In this document: positions 8,473-15,886 of the stretch, in pieces | Position numbering within the stretch: position 1 is the first letter of the stretch | Layout: the number at the start of each line of letters is the position of its first letter | Assembly: GCF_000621445.1 (NCBI RefSeq) | Contig: NZ_KK211278.1 | Span: forward strand, 421,603 to 475,972 | DNA length: 54,370 nucleotides | Source: Alkalihalobacillus bogoriensis ATCC BAA-922 | Lineage (GTDB): Bacteria; Bacillota; Bacilli; Bacillales; Bacillaceae_F | Direction of reading: 5' to 3' | Made by a program: the position numbers and the translations under genes | Notes under the pieces: generated by a model | Told to the model about the DNA's origin: nothing | The model's input: the letters and a program-made list of their open reading frames with translations, nothing else | Databases searched by the model: none

Positions 8473-8802
8473 ATGAACAAAGATAGAGGAAATATAAAAT
8501 GGTCGGCGATGATGCTTCCAGAGCATGTTCATTTGCTTAGACAATTACAGGAAGAGCAAGAACATGAAGTGAAGCCAGAGTTAGATGAACAAAGCTTTGG
8601 AGAAATGAACATATTGATAAGTGAGGCACTTCAAAACAATAGCATGCTGGAAATCTGTTATTTTAACGAATGTGGTTCACAAACAATCTTCGGTACGATT
8701 GTTCGCATTAACATGGAAGAGCGCATGCTAACATTATTAGATGAATCCGAACAGAAAAAGAGGGTACAACTAAAGCAAATCGTAAATGTTAAGGTAGTGT
8801 GA
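8473..8802 (+). CDS. YolD-like protein (YqjX type)
   Basis: This 109-residue protein starts MNKDRGNIKWSAMMLPEHVHL, the typical RGxIKWxxMMLPEH opening of the YolD family. YolD proteins are encoded beside UvrX/YqjW polymerases and are thought to serve as their small partner, comparable to UmuD, although the biochemistry is not settled. GGGGAGAAA lies just before the ATG. It follows the polymerase by 16 bases and must share its LexA-like promoter. Confidence 0.9.
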   Translation: MNKDRGNIKWSAMMLPEHVHLLRQLQEEQEHEVKPELDEQSFGEMNILISEALQNNSMLEICYFNECGSQTIFGTIVRINMEERMLTLLDESEQKKRVQLKQIVNVKVV

Positions 8803-8942
8803 ACAAGAAAATAAAAAAGTATGAAGGAAATGTGACATCGTAAAGAAGTAATATTAGAATTGTAACGGAAATTACACATTAAATTAGACAATCACCTTGT
8901 ATAATAGGAGAGAAGAAAAACGATAAAATGAATAGGAAGTGA

Positions 8943-9230
8943 ATGAGCGTGATCGTTCATGATTTGGTCGAAACAAAACAATATTTTGTGGAAGAAACAA
9001 AGCCAAATTTTTATGTAATTTATGACAAGTATGAAAATCGTTTTGCGATGTTTCAAGGAAAAGATTGCAAAACCGAAGACATCGGTACAGAAGAGATTGT
9101 GAAAATTTTACATGGAGATGATGAATTTTCTCTTCGTCAAGTAGATAGTTATACGGTTGGAAAAGAATATGCTTCCATCCAAGATATTTTATTTGCAGTA
9201 AAACAAACACACAAAGAAATATTTATATAA
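8943..9230 (+). CDS. Hypothetical protein, 95 aa
   Basis: This acidic soluble protein starts MSVIVHDLVETKQYFVEETK and has no signal peptide, membrane segment or recognised motif. It looks like a mixed alpha/beta fold with alternating hydrophobics (FYVIYDKYENRFAMFQGK). A TATAAT at 8898-8903 lies upstream, with only a poor -35, and a good terminator follows at 9240-9270, so it is probably monocistronic. I do not recognise the family. Confidence 0.75.
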   Translation: MSVIVHDLVETKQYFVEETKPNFYVIYDKYENRFAMFQGKDCKTEDIGTEEIVKILHGDDEFSLRQVDSYTVGKEYASIQDILFAVKQTHKEIFI

Positions 9231-9239
9231 GAAGAGTTA

Positions 9240-9270
9240 AAGGTAACGGAGTCATCCCGTTACCTTTTTT
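9240..9270 (+). terminator. Terminator after 95-aa protein gene
   Basis: AGGTAACGG-AGTCAT-CCGTTACCT with a T run. Confidence 0.9.
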
Positions 9271-9383
9271 ATATCGTTTTTTTTGAACCAATATTTTTAA
9301 TCTATAAATCTGCTATAATTTTGTGTAAGATGTAAGTAGTGTAAAAATAATCCAATGAATACATAATGAGAAGGCGGAAGAGA

Positions 9384-10694
9384 ATGTTGAAAAAGATGCA
9401 GCACTACTATATTCTATTGACGGTGTTTCTATTAGCTGCTTGTTCGATTGTGACAGAAGGAAGTACAGTAACTGAAAGTATAGATGAGGGAAATGAACTA
9501 TATCCTGGAGTGAAAATTAAAAGTGAAATTAAGAGGGATAAAGACTATCATTATGCAGTCCATTATCCGCTAACAGATAGTCAAGACATCAATGATGAAA
9601 TCAAAGCATATATTGATACCCGAGTAACGAAGTTTATGGTCGACATTGTAGAGGACAAGCTAGGAAAACCTGTAGTTGGTTTACATATTGATTTTGAAAT
9701 TACGTATTTTACTACTGATTATTTCTCAGTTGAATTCTCTGAAACTCTTTTTATTGATGAAGCAATGACAAACGTGATGCCACTTAATTTTAATCGAGTG
9801 GAAAATAGAAAAATAGAGTTACAAGAATTGTTTGTAGGGGAAGAAGAAATAAATATAGTGGAAACAAATAATGAACATGAAATCGTTGACTTTTTAGTAA
9901 AAGAGCCTGTGATAAGGTTTTATGAAAAAAACGGAGAAATTATCGATCTGCCTAAAGCAGAATTAGTTGGACAACTTCAGCCAGAGTTTCTTTTTGGCTT
10001 CGAAAAAAAAGAGAAAAAGACTAAAGAAAACAAAGGAAAAAAGGAAGAAAAGATGGAAACAGGAAAAGAAGAAAAACAAAAAGCTAAGCAAAAACGAATC
10101 GCGTTAACATATGATGATGGCCCACATCATTTGTATACGATGCAAATTCTAGAGGAATTGGAAAAATACGGAGCTCATGCTACTTTTTTTGTATTAGGAA
10201 ATCGGGCCGAGTTTCATCCCGATATTGTGTTAAACACAATGGAAGCTGGTCATGAAATTGGGAACCATTCTTGGAGCCACCCGAAATTTTCGGGGTTATC
10301 AAAAAAACAAATTGTAAATCAAATTGAAAAAACACAAGATGTGGTTCATTCTATTACAGGAGAGTATCCAACATTTGTTAGAACACCATATGGATCAATG
10401 AGTGATTCAATTTTAAATGCGATTAATATGCCGGTTGTATTATGGTCAGTTGATCCAAAGGATTGGAAAGTATCATCAAGTCAGGCTGTAATAGACAATG
10501 TGTTGAATCATGTAGAAGATGGCTCAATCATATTACTTCATGATACATACGAACATACTGTCAGTGCGACAGCCACGATTGTTCAAACTTTATCTGAAGA
10601 TGGTTATGAATTTGTAACGGTATCGGAATTGTTAGGCTTAGATGAAGAAGAAAGTAAACGAGCGATGGTCATTCACTCAGGTACACCAAAATAG
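9384..10694 (+). CDS. Polysaccharide deacetylase lipoprotein (PdaC-like)
   Basis: This is a cell-surface deacetylase probably acting on peptidoglycan N-acetyl groups. The signal peptide ends in a lipobox (LLAAC), so it should be lipid-anchored outside the membrane. A DUF3298/DUF4163-like region comes first, then a strongly charged Lys/Glu linker of about 35 residues, then the NodB domain. The NodB motifs are intact: TYDDGP (with the metal and base aspartates), NHSWSHP (metal histidines), RTPYGS and IILLHD. I place the start at ATG 9384, behind AAGGCGGAAG; an in-frame ATG at 9366 has no ribosome site. A perfect terminator hairpin follows. Confidence 0.9.
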   Translation: MLKKMQHYYILLTVFLLAACSIVTEGSTVTESIDEGNELYPGVKIKSEIKRDKDYHYAVHYPLTDSQDINDEIKAYIDTRVTKFMVDIVEDKLGKPVVGLHIDFEITYFTTDYFSVEFSETLFIDEAMTNVMPLNFNRVENRKIELQELFVGEEEINIVETNNEHEIVDFLVKEPVIRFYEKNGEIIDLPKAELVGQLQPEFLFGFEKKEKKTKENKGKKEEKMETGKEEKQKAKQKRIALTYDDGPHHLYTMQILEELEKYGAHATFFVLGNRAEFHPDIVLNTMEAGHEIGNHSWSHPKFSGLSKKQIVNQIEKTQDVVHSITGEYPTFVRTPYGSMSDSILNAINMPVVLWSVDPKDWKVSSSQAVIDNVLNHVEDGSIILLHDTYEHTVSATATIVQTLSEDGYEFVTVSELLGLDEEESKRAMVIHSGTPK

Positions 10695-10730
10695 GAAAAG
10701 ACGGGAATCTAATGGTTCCCGTCTTTTCCT
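10693..10730. terminator. Bidirectional terminator after deacetylase gene
   Basis: A 15-bp perfect stem, AGGAAAAGACGGGAA / TTCCCGTCTTTTCCT, with an 8-base loop. Confidence 0.9.
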
Positions 10731-10846
10731 ATCATAGTGACGTACAACTTCTATTCAGTTATTGGGATATATTGTCAGTTGTTTTGCCATAATAGAAGAG
10801 AAACGAAAGATCGACAATAACGTCTTATGTAGTAGAGGTGAGGAGA

Positions 10847-11407
10847 ATGATGCGATTTGGTTTTTTGTTCGTGATGTTGATGTTAGTAGTAACCACTTGG
10901 CTAGCTCCAACGAAAAGTTTTGCATGTAATTGTCTGATGTCAAAAACAGTGCAAGAAGAAGTAGCCAATAGTGATGTAATCTTTTCGGGAAAAGTTAAAA
11001 CCATTCAAATAGAGGACAGCGCCACATTACCAGTATCTGTTGTTTTTCAGGTTGACGAAGTGTGGAAAGGGATAGCAGAATCAAAGAAAGATATTTATAC
11101 AGCAAAGGATTCTGCGGATTGCGGAGTTTCTTTTACTAAGGGAAATGAATACCTCGTGTATGGAAATGAAAATCAAGATCAAGTGACAACAACACTATGT
11201 CGTCGTACCGCTTTATTATCTAAGGCACAAGAGGATATAATGGAACTTGGAGAAGGGGAAAAAGTAGAAGAACGACTTTTATCTTCTACTGTCTTTTCTG
11301 TTCCAATGGCGTGGTTTACAGAAGATCTTTTATTTAGCGCAACGGTCTTAAGTGTAGTTGCTGCTGCGTTATTTAGTTTATGGAGTTGTGCTCGCGTGAA
11401 AAAGTAG
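10847..11407 (+). CDS. Secreted, membrane-anchored TIMP-like protein
   Basis: The signal peptide ends at ...SFA-CNC, so the mature protein would begin with a cysteine, as in tissue-inhibitor-of-metalloproteinase (TIMP/NTR) folds. Further cysteines (DCGVSF, TTLCRRT) fit disulfides, and a beta-rich domain (VIFSGKVKTI, VVFQVDEVWKG) fits the OB-like fold. A C-terminal hydrophobic helix (LLFSATVLSVVAAALFSLW) and a positive tail would anchor it in the membrane, facing outside. The function in Bacillus is unknown. GAGGTGAGGA precedes the ATG at 10847; the in-frame GTG at 10838 lies inside that site. It is followed closely by the phosphatase gene. Confidence 0.75.
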   Translation: MMRFGFLFVMLMLVVTTWLAPTKSFACNCLMSKTVQEEVANSDVIFSGKVKTIQIEDSATLPVSVVFQVDEVWKGIAESKKDIYTAKDSADCGVSFTKGNEYLVYGNENQDQVTTTLCRRTALLSKAQEDIMELGEGEKVEERLLSSTVFSVPMAWFTEDLLFSATVLSVVAAALFSLWSCARVKK

Positions 11408-11460
11408 AAAGATTGAAATGTAAGAAGAAATCAACTAAGCAAAAAGAAGAGGTGGAATAA

Positions 11461-11931
11461 ATGATTCAAGTTTTATTTGTTTGTCTTGGAAATATATGTC
11501 GGTCACCGATGGCAGAAGCGGTGTTTCGAAAAAAAGTGAAAGAAGCTGGATTACAAAATAAAATTCAAGTAGACTCAGCAGGAACGGGAAATTGGCATAC
11601 AGGTAAACGACCACATGAAGGAACGATAACAATTTTAGAGAAAAATAAAATTAATCATTCAGGGATAACGGCAAGACAAGTAGAAGAAAGTGATTTGCAA
11701 GCCTTTGACTATATTGTTGCCATGGATGCTGAGAATATCGGAGTGTTGCGTTCGGTAGCGGGTCATGAGCGCACTGGCGACATGTCAAGATTATTAGATT
11801 ATTTACCTGATAGTGATGTGGCTGATGTACCTGATCCTTATTTTACTGGCAATTTTTCAGAAGTGTACGACCTTGTTGAGAAGAGTTGTACCCATTTATT
11901 AGCTTATATTAAAGAAAAGCATCAATTATAG
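11461..11931 (+). CDS. Low-molecular-weight protein tyrosine phosphatase
   Basis: This cytoplasmic phosphatase of about 17.5 kDa has the P-loop CLGNICRS (C-x5-R-S) at residues 8-15 and the general-acid loop DPYF near residue 120. All catalytic residues are present and the 156-residue length is standard. The class removes phosphate from tyrosine, and in some Firmicutes paralogs from arginine. A Thr at the position after the P-loop glycine would favour arginine, but here it is the usual Ile, so tyrosine is more likely. AAGAGGTGG precedes the ATG. It ends at a strong terminator. Confidence 0.93.
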   Translation: MIQVLFVCLGNICRSPMAEAVFRKKVKEAGLQNKIQVDSAGTGNWHTGKRPHEGTITILEKNKINHSGITARQVEESDLQAFDYIVAMDAENIGVLRSVAGHERTGDMSRLLDYLPDSDVADVPDPYFTGNFSEVYDLVEKSCTHLLAYIKEKHQL

Positions 11932-11974
11932 AAAAGTGGCTCATCAACATTTGTTGAAAAGCCACTTTTCTTTT
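11931..11974 (+). terminator. Terminator after phosphatase gene
   Basis: AAAAGTGGCT / AGCCACTTTT stem with an inner TCAACA/TGTTGA extension, then TCTTTTG. Confidence 0.88.
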
Positions 11975-11988
11975 GAGCCAGGATAAAA

Positions 11989-12168
11989 TTATTGTTCGTT
12001 AAGTTGATCAACGGGTACGGTCATTTCATCTTCTGGATTATCTGATTTAAAAACACGTGCAGTGCCTGCTTCTTTATCGACGTGCTGAATCCAGACCGGT
12101 GTGCCGTTATAATTCACATCAATTTCTTGAGCCGATTCAAGAATTTCTTGAGCGCGTTGTGTATTCAT
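11989..12168 (-). CDS. sspH: H-type small acid-soluble spore protein
   Basis: This 59-residue protein starts MNTQRAQEILESAQEIDVNY and contains the GTPVWIQHVD core typical of SspH. It belongs to the minor spore-core proteins made only in the forespore. The start at 12168 is set by AAAAAGGAGA nine bases upstream; the longer open frame to 12234 runs through the promoter. A sigma-G-like promoter lies at 12208-12237. The gene is divergent from asnO. Confidence 0.93.
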   Translation of the reverse strand: MNTQRAQEILESAQEIDVNYNGTPVWIQHVDKEAGTARVFKSDNPEDEMTVPVDQLNEQ

Positions 12169-12207
12169 TTGTCTGATCTCCTTTTTCGTTTTGACTTTTA
12201 CACCTTC

Positions 12208-12237
12208 ATTATGAGCATGTTTCCATGGAAACATGCA
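12208..12237 (-). promoter_or_regulatory. Sigma-G-like promoter of sspH with palindrome in spacer
   Basis: On the minus strand TGCATG (-35, 12232-12237), an 18-bp spacer and CATAAT (-10, 12208-12213) resemble a forespore sigma-G promoter. A perfect 22-bp palindrome (half-site GCATGTTTCCA, 12215-12236) covers the spacer and most of the -35. Confidence 0.6.
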
Positions 12238-12297
12238 CCTAAGTCCTTTGATTTTTATGACGAAAAGGAGGGGGAGAAAGGTTTATAAAAAAAATAG

Positions 12298-12326
12298 TCA
12301 CATGCCCGCTTTTGAATGAATACAAT
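12298..12326 (+). promoter_or_regulatory. Sigma-E-like promoter of asnO
   Basis: TCACAT (12298-12303), 14 bases, then GAATACAAT (12318-12326) resembles the mother-cell sigma-E pattern (TCATATT / CATACAAT). The match is partial. The B. subtilis ortholog is sporulation-expressed. Confidence 0.4.
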
Positions 12327-12377
12327 GGGTTATGGTTAGGGCCATAACTGATTTAAATTCCAGAGGGGTTGATATGC

Positions 12378-14225
12378 ATGTGTGGATTTACCGGCTGGAT
12401 CGATTGGAAAAAAGATTTACGCCAACATAAAACAACAGTACAGAATATGGCAAAGACGTTATCACTACGTGGCCCAGATGATAGTAATGTATGGACCTCG
12501 CGTCATGCGGCTTTCGGTCATACACGATTAGTCGTTGTAGACCCTAAAGGCGGAGTACAGCCAATGACAAAAGAAGTGAATCAGCGGCAGTATACCATCG
12601 CCTATAATGGTGAGTTGTACAATACAGAAGATTTACGAAAAGAATTAGCTGTGAGAGGATATACATTTAAAGGGCATTCGGATACGGAAGTGTTACTTAC
12701 GGCGTATATTGAGTGGGGATTTCATTGTCTAGAAAAGCTAAATGGGATTTTTGCCTTTGCAATTTGGAATGAAGAAGACGAAAGCTTATTATTAGCAAGA
12801 GATCGTCTAGGAGTAAAGCCGTTGTTTTATACTGTACAACACGGGCAACTTTTATTTGCTTCTGAAATGAAAGCTTTACTCGCTCATGAATCCGTCCGTC
12901 CGGTAGTGGATGAAACAGGTTTAGCAGAAGTGTTAGGATTAGGTCCATCACGCTCACCAGGAAATGGTGTGTTTTCAGATATTGAAGAACTAAGACCGGC
13001 ACATATGATGCTATATGATAGAAACGGAGCAAAAATTAGCCGATATTGGTCATTAAAAAGTGAAAAACATACAGAGAATGTTGAGGAAACAGCAGAACAC
13101 GTCCGTTACTTACTAACGGATACAGTGGAAAGACAATTAGTAGCGGATGTCCCCGTCGGAACGTTTTTATCAGGTGGGGTCGATTCAAGTGCCTTAACCG
13201 CATTAGCAGCAGATGTGTTTAAGAAAAAAGGCCGTGGCACATTACGAACCTATTCCGTTGATTATGCAGACAACGATAAATATTTTAAAGCGAATGACTT
13301 CCAACCTAATTCGGACGGTCCATGGATTAAAAAAATGGTCGATGAATTTGGCACCATTCATAACAACCATGTCATTACGATGGATGACCTAGCTGGATAT
13401 TTGAAAAAAGCGGTGGAAGCTCGTGATTTGCCAGGCATGGCAGACATTGATTCCAGCTTACTATGGTTTTGTGAAAAAATAAAAGACGATGTGACTGTAG
13501 GTTTATCTGGAGAATGTGCGGATGAAATTTTTGGTGGCTATCCATGGTTTCATAAGCCGGAAGTCATGTATACCGATGGATTTCCATGGATGCGATCAAC
13601 AAAAGAACGAGAATCTTTACTGCAAGATAAATGGAAATCAAAGCTAAAGCTCTCTTCATATGTGTATGAGCGTTATCGTGAAACAATTGCAGAGACACCA
13701 CGATTTGAAGGAGATAACAATGAAGAAGCACGCCGTCGTGAAATCTCATATTTAAATATCATATGGTTTATGACGACATTACTCGATAGAAAAGATCGAA
13801 TGAGTATGGCTGCAAGTCTAGAAGTGAGAGTACCTTTTGCGGACCATCGTTTAGTTGAATATGTATGGAACATCCCATGGGAAATGAAACAACTTGAAGG
13901 ACGTGAAAAAGGAATATTACGAAAGGCGTTAGAAGGAATCTTGCCAGACGAGATTTTGTATCGGAAGAAAAGCCCGTATCCAAAAACACACAATCCTCAT
14001 TATACGGCACTTGTAAAAGAAGAGATGAATCGCATCCTCCAACAAAAGGATTCGCCGTTATTTGAGATTATTGATAAGAAAAAGATGAAGGAAATTGCCG
14101 ATACTGGCGGAGATTCATTTAAAACGCCGTGGTTTGGGCAATTAATGACAGGACCACAACTTATCGCACACTTTATCCAAATGGACCATTGGTTGAAAAA
14201 ATACAATGTAGAAATTAAAGCGTAA
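12378..14225 (+). CDS. asnO: Glutamine-hydrolysing asparagine synthetase (AsnO/YisO type)
   Basis: This enzyme makes asparagine from aspartate, ATP and glutamine, or uses that chemistry in sporulation. The start must be ATG 12378, because the class II amidotransferase needs Cys2 (MCGFTGW); AGAGGGG lies nine bases upstream. The glutaminase domain covers about residues 1-200 (RGPDD, YNGELYN, SDTEVLL). The synthetase domain carries the pyrophosphate loop SGGVDSS near residue 260. The 615 residues match B. subtilis AsnO rather than AsnB or AsnH. It is monocistronic, with a terminator at 14233-14258, and divergent from sspH. Confidence 0.93.
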   Translation: MCGFTGWIDWKKDLRQHKTTVQNMAKTLSLRGPDDSNVWTSRHAAFGHTRLVVVDPKGGVQPMTKEVNQRQYTIAYNGELYNTEDLRKELAVRGYTFKGHSDTEVLLTAYIEWGFHCLEKLNGIFAFAIWNEEDESLLLARDRLGVKPLFYTVQHGQLLFASEMKALLAHESVRPVVDETGLAEVLGLGPSRSPGNGVFSDIEELRPAHMMLYDRNGAKISRYWSLKSEKHTENVEETAEHVRYLLTDTVERQLVADVPVGTFLSGGVDSSALTALAADVFKKKGRGTLRTYSVDYADNDKYFKANDFQPNSDGPWIKKMVDEFGTIHNNHVITMDDLAGYLKKAVEARDLPGMADIDSSLLWFCEKIKDDVTVGLSGECADEIFGGYPWFHKPEVMYTDGFPWMRSTKERESLLQDKWKSKLKLSSYVYERYRETIAETPRFEGDNNEEARRREISYLNIIWFMTTLLDRKDRMSMAASLEVRVPFADHRLVEYVWNIPWEMKQLEGREKGILRKALEGILPDEILYRKKSPYPKTHNPHYTALVKEEMNRILQQKDSPLFEIIDKKKMKEIADTGGDSFKTPWFGQLMTGPQLIAHFIQMDHWLKKYNVEIKA

Positions 14226-14232
14226 CGTATGG

Positions 14233-14258
14233 AAAAGACCCTTGAAAAGGGTCTTTTT
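14233..14258 (+). terminator. Terminator of asnO
   Basis: AAAAGACCC-TTGAAAA-GGGTCTTTTT. Confidence 0.92.
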
Positions 14259-14284
14259 ATCGTGTAAGGGCAAGAGTGTCGTCG

Positions 14285-14368
14285 TACGAATATAAGAACT
14301 GCTATTTTTTATTTTTTAGGTTTTAATGGAGTCGTTCGAAAAGAAATAGCGGAATGGATGTGCGATAA
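14285..14368. repeat. Family-2 repeat cassette (cluster B, two copies)
   Basis: An inverted motif lies at 14285-14306 (complement AATAGCAGTTCTTATATTCG) and a direct motif at 14345-14368 (AATAGCGGAATGGATGTGCG). The copies start 60 bp apart, like the central pair of clusters C, D and E. No gene is present in 14226-14552. Confidence 0.7.
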
Positions 14369-14429
14369 CCATTTTTTCTGAACAGTAAAGCCAGTCATTG
14401 GATAATGAAATTTTTAAGTATAAAAATCA

Positions 14430-14480
14430 AAATTACTTATTTGTTACACAATTGTAAAATTTGTAACAAATAAGTAATTT
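14430..14480. promoter_or_regulatory. Perfect 19-bp inverted repeat upstream of lipoprotein gene
   Basis: AAATTACTTATTTGTTACA (14430-14448) is repeated exactly as its reverse complement at 14462-14480, with a 13-base loop. There is no T run. It ends 72 bases before the ATG of the lipoprotein gene, so it is either an operator or an mRNA hairpin. The role is unknown. Confidence 0.6.
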
Positions 14481-14552
14481 ATCCTATGTTTTTCTTGGGA
14501 ATAAACGATATAATTTTCTCATAATTCAAAATAGAAAGTGGCTGAGTAAATT

Positions 14553-14972
14553 ATGAAACTACGAAACATATATCCGCTGTTATTTTTACTTGTTTTAACA
14601 ACGGGTTGTACTTTTGATAAAGAAAAAGCGATAAAAGACGGAGCCGTTGTCGCCGATATAAGTCAAGTTCATAATCTCGAACAGTTCAATGATTTTGTAG
14701 AAGCTATTTCTAATTCAGAAGAGGCAAATGTACGTGTATATTCTATGAATGAAGAAGGTGGAGCGGTGAAGATTGACATCAAGTATACAAATGAAAGATT
14801 TCACACGACATTTGATTATGCTAATGATAAATATGGTCCCAATGGAAAAGAGCGTGTTGAATGCCAATCCTTTATAGTGGAAGACAATATTTTTTCTCTT
14901 ACTGAATGTGACGGCGAAACCGAAACTGTATTTATTTTAGATGCAACGAACTCTGCCGAAGAGAATAAGTAA
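14553..14972 (+). CDS. Lipoprotein, DUF4362-like
   Basis: This 139-residue protein has a type II signal peptide (LLFLLVLTTGC) and should be a lipoprotein on the outer face of the membrane. The mature part (NLEQFNDFVEAISNSEEANV, then a beta-rich region with two cysteines, VECQSF and SLTECDG) resembles DUF4362 proteins as I remember them; their function is not known. GAAAGTGG precedes the ATG. A 19-bp inverted repeat lies upstream and a terminator follows at 15046-15073. Confidence 0.75.
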   Translation: MKLRNIYPLLFLLVLTTGCTFDKEKAIKDGAVVADISQVHNLEQFNDFVEAISNSEEANVRVYSMNEEGGAVKIDIKYTNERFHTTFDYANDKYGPNGKERVECQSFIVEDNIFSLTECDGETETVFILDATNSAEENK

Positions 14973-15045
14973 AGATATTCAGCCTTAACTAAAGTGAGCC
15001 TATGGATTCCCTCATTAGAACAAAAAAGATAGGATGAAAAAATGC

Positions 15046-15073
15046 TAAGACCCTTAAAAAAGGGTCTTTTTTA
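15046..15073 (+). terminator. Terminator of DUF4362-like gene
   Basis: TAAGACCCTT / AAGGGTCTTTTTTA, similar in sequence to the asnO terminator. Confidence 0.88.
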
Positions 15074-15098
15074 GTTTGTAATGGCAAGAGTGTAGATG

Positions 15099-15285
15099 TT
15101 CGGACATAGGAGCCGCTATTTTAAAATTTTGTTGGTTTAAATGGATTGGTTCGGACACACGTTCCGTTATATGCTGAAAAAATCGATAAAAACGTTGTAA
15201 AACGTGACAATAACGGATTCTATGTCCGAAACGAACCGAAAATAAGGCTAAAAAAAAGCAGAAATAGCAGAACAGATGTCCGTAA
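15099..15285. repeat. Family-2 repeat cassette (cluster C, four copies)
   Basis: Two inverted copies (15099-15120, 15150-15170) are followed by two direct copies (15209-15230, 15263-15285) of the motif AATARCGGAACnnATGTCCGWW. Start-to-start spacing is 51, 59 and 54 bp. The whole 187-bp block is therefore a palindromic array. The open frame 15146-15448 on the plus strand runs through it and is not a gene. Confidence 0.85.
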
Positions 15286-15304
15286 CGTCAGAGCTTACGG
15301 GGAA

Positions 15305-15439
15305 CTACAAAATAATTGGAAATGGTGGTGGCCAAAACGGCGGGGCAGGTGGCAATCCCCAATAAGGTGGGTAAAACCAAAATGGCGGTGGATACACACG
15401 TGGTCGAAACGGTGGTGGGTAGCGGTAATATGGGAACAT
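15305..15439 (-). CDS. Pro/aromatic-rich small protein, candidate spore-coat peptide (44 aa)
   Basis: A 44-codon frame starts at ATG 15437-15439, preceded by a perfect AAGGAGG (15449-15455) nine bases away. The peptide starts MFPYYRYPPPFRPRVYPPPF and continues with WFYPPYWG and FWPPPFP. By my count it has 18 Pro and 14 aromatic residues of 44, no Lys, no acidic residue, and three Arg. A sigma-K-like promoter lies at 15471-15498. This composition and promoter suggest a late mother-cell protein of the coat or crust. I know no exact family. It is too short for most gene callers. Confidence 0.7.
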   Translation of the reverse strand: MFPYYRYPPPFRPRVYPPPFWFYPPYWGLPPAPPFWPPPFPIIL

Positions 15440-15470
15440 TTAGACTAACCTCCTTACTTATTTTCTACTG

Positions 15471-15498
15471 TAAAATATGTGGAAGAAAACAAGTTGGT
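15471..15498 (-). promoter_or_regulatory. Sigma-K-like promoter of the Pro-rich peptide gene
   Basis: On the minus strand CATATTTTA (15471-15479) matches CATANNNTA exactly, with AC 17 bases upstream (15497-15498), as in sigma-K promoters. Transcription would start about 10 bases before the ribosome site. Confidence 0.55.
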
Positions 15499-15527
15499 GA
15501 TAACCAAAATTGGAATAAAGGAGAATG

Positions 15528-15562
15528 GAAAGCCCAAAAGGATAGATTCCTTTTGGGCTTTC
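15528..15562. terminator. Bidirectional terminator
   Basis: GAAAGCCCAAAAGGA / TCCTTTTGGGCTTTC is a perfect 15-bp stem with a 5-base loop. It lies two bases past the stop of the minus-strand membrane protein gene. Confidence 0.9.
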
Positions 15563-15563
15563 A

Positions 15564-15785
15564 TCACGATAAAGGGTGGCTTATTAATAACCGACGGATG
15601 AATGGATGTAACATAAATAATAAAACGAAAAATGAAATCACAACGAAAAGGCTATAAAAACCTGTTACTAATTCATACGTATCATGGCCAAAAAAAGATT
15701 GTAAAACATACCAGACAAGTCCTCCGATAAGGACTGGAGTGATGAAGAGTGCTATCGAAGTCATTGCTAGAAGAAATGAACTCAT
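15564..15785 (-). CDS. Small membrane protein, 73 aa
   Basis: Two hydrophobic helices (SSFLLAMTSIALFITPVLIGGLVW is the first, in part; FYSLFVVISFFVLLFMLHP the second) are joined by a short polar loop (QSFFGHDTYELVTG), and the protein ends in a basic tail. The start at 15785 follows GAGGTG with seven bases spacing; the ATG at 15800 has no site. I do not recognise the family. Confidence 0.7.
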   Translation of the reverse strand: MSSFLLAMTSIALFITPVLIGGLVWYVLQSFFGHDTYELVTGFYSLFVVISFFVLLFMLHPFIRRLLISHPLS

Positions 15786-15886
15786 AAACTCACACCTCAT
15801 TCTTTTGTCTTAGAACATTTAGCATGTCAGAGAGGTGGTGTTGTTATACATGGTGAAAAGAAGGCGGAAAATTTTGAAATGAAAAC

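Noticed and set aside
12082-12288. Plus-strand frame antisense to sspH
   Set aside because: sspH itself is well supported by family match, ribosome site and promoter.
15099-15285. CRISPR array, suggested by regular repeat spacing
   Set aside because: There are only four copies, half of them inverted, and no cas genes; CRISPR repeats are all in one direction.
15146-15657. Plus-strand frames of 100 and 113 codons
   Set aside because: Both are artefacts. The first covers repeat cassette C and is very Arg/Trp-rich because it is antisense to Pro codons; the second crosses a terminator and antisense genes.
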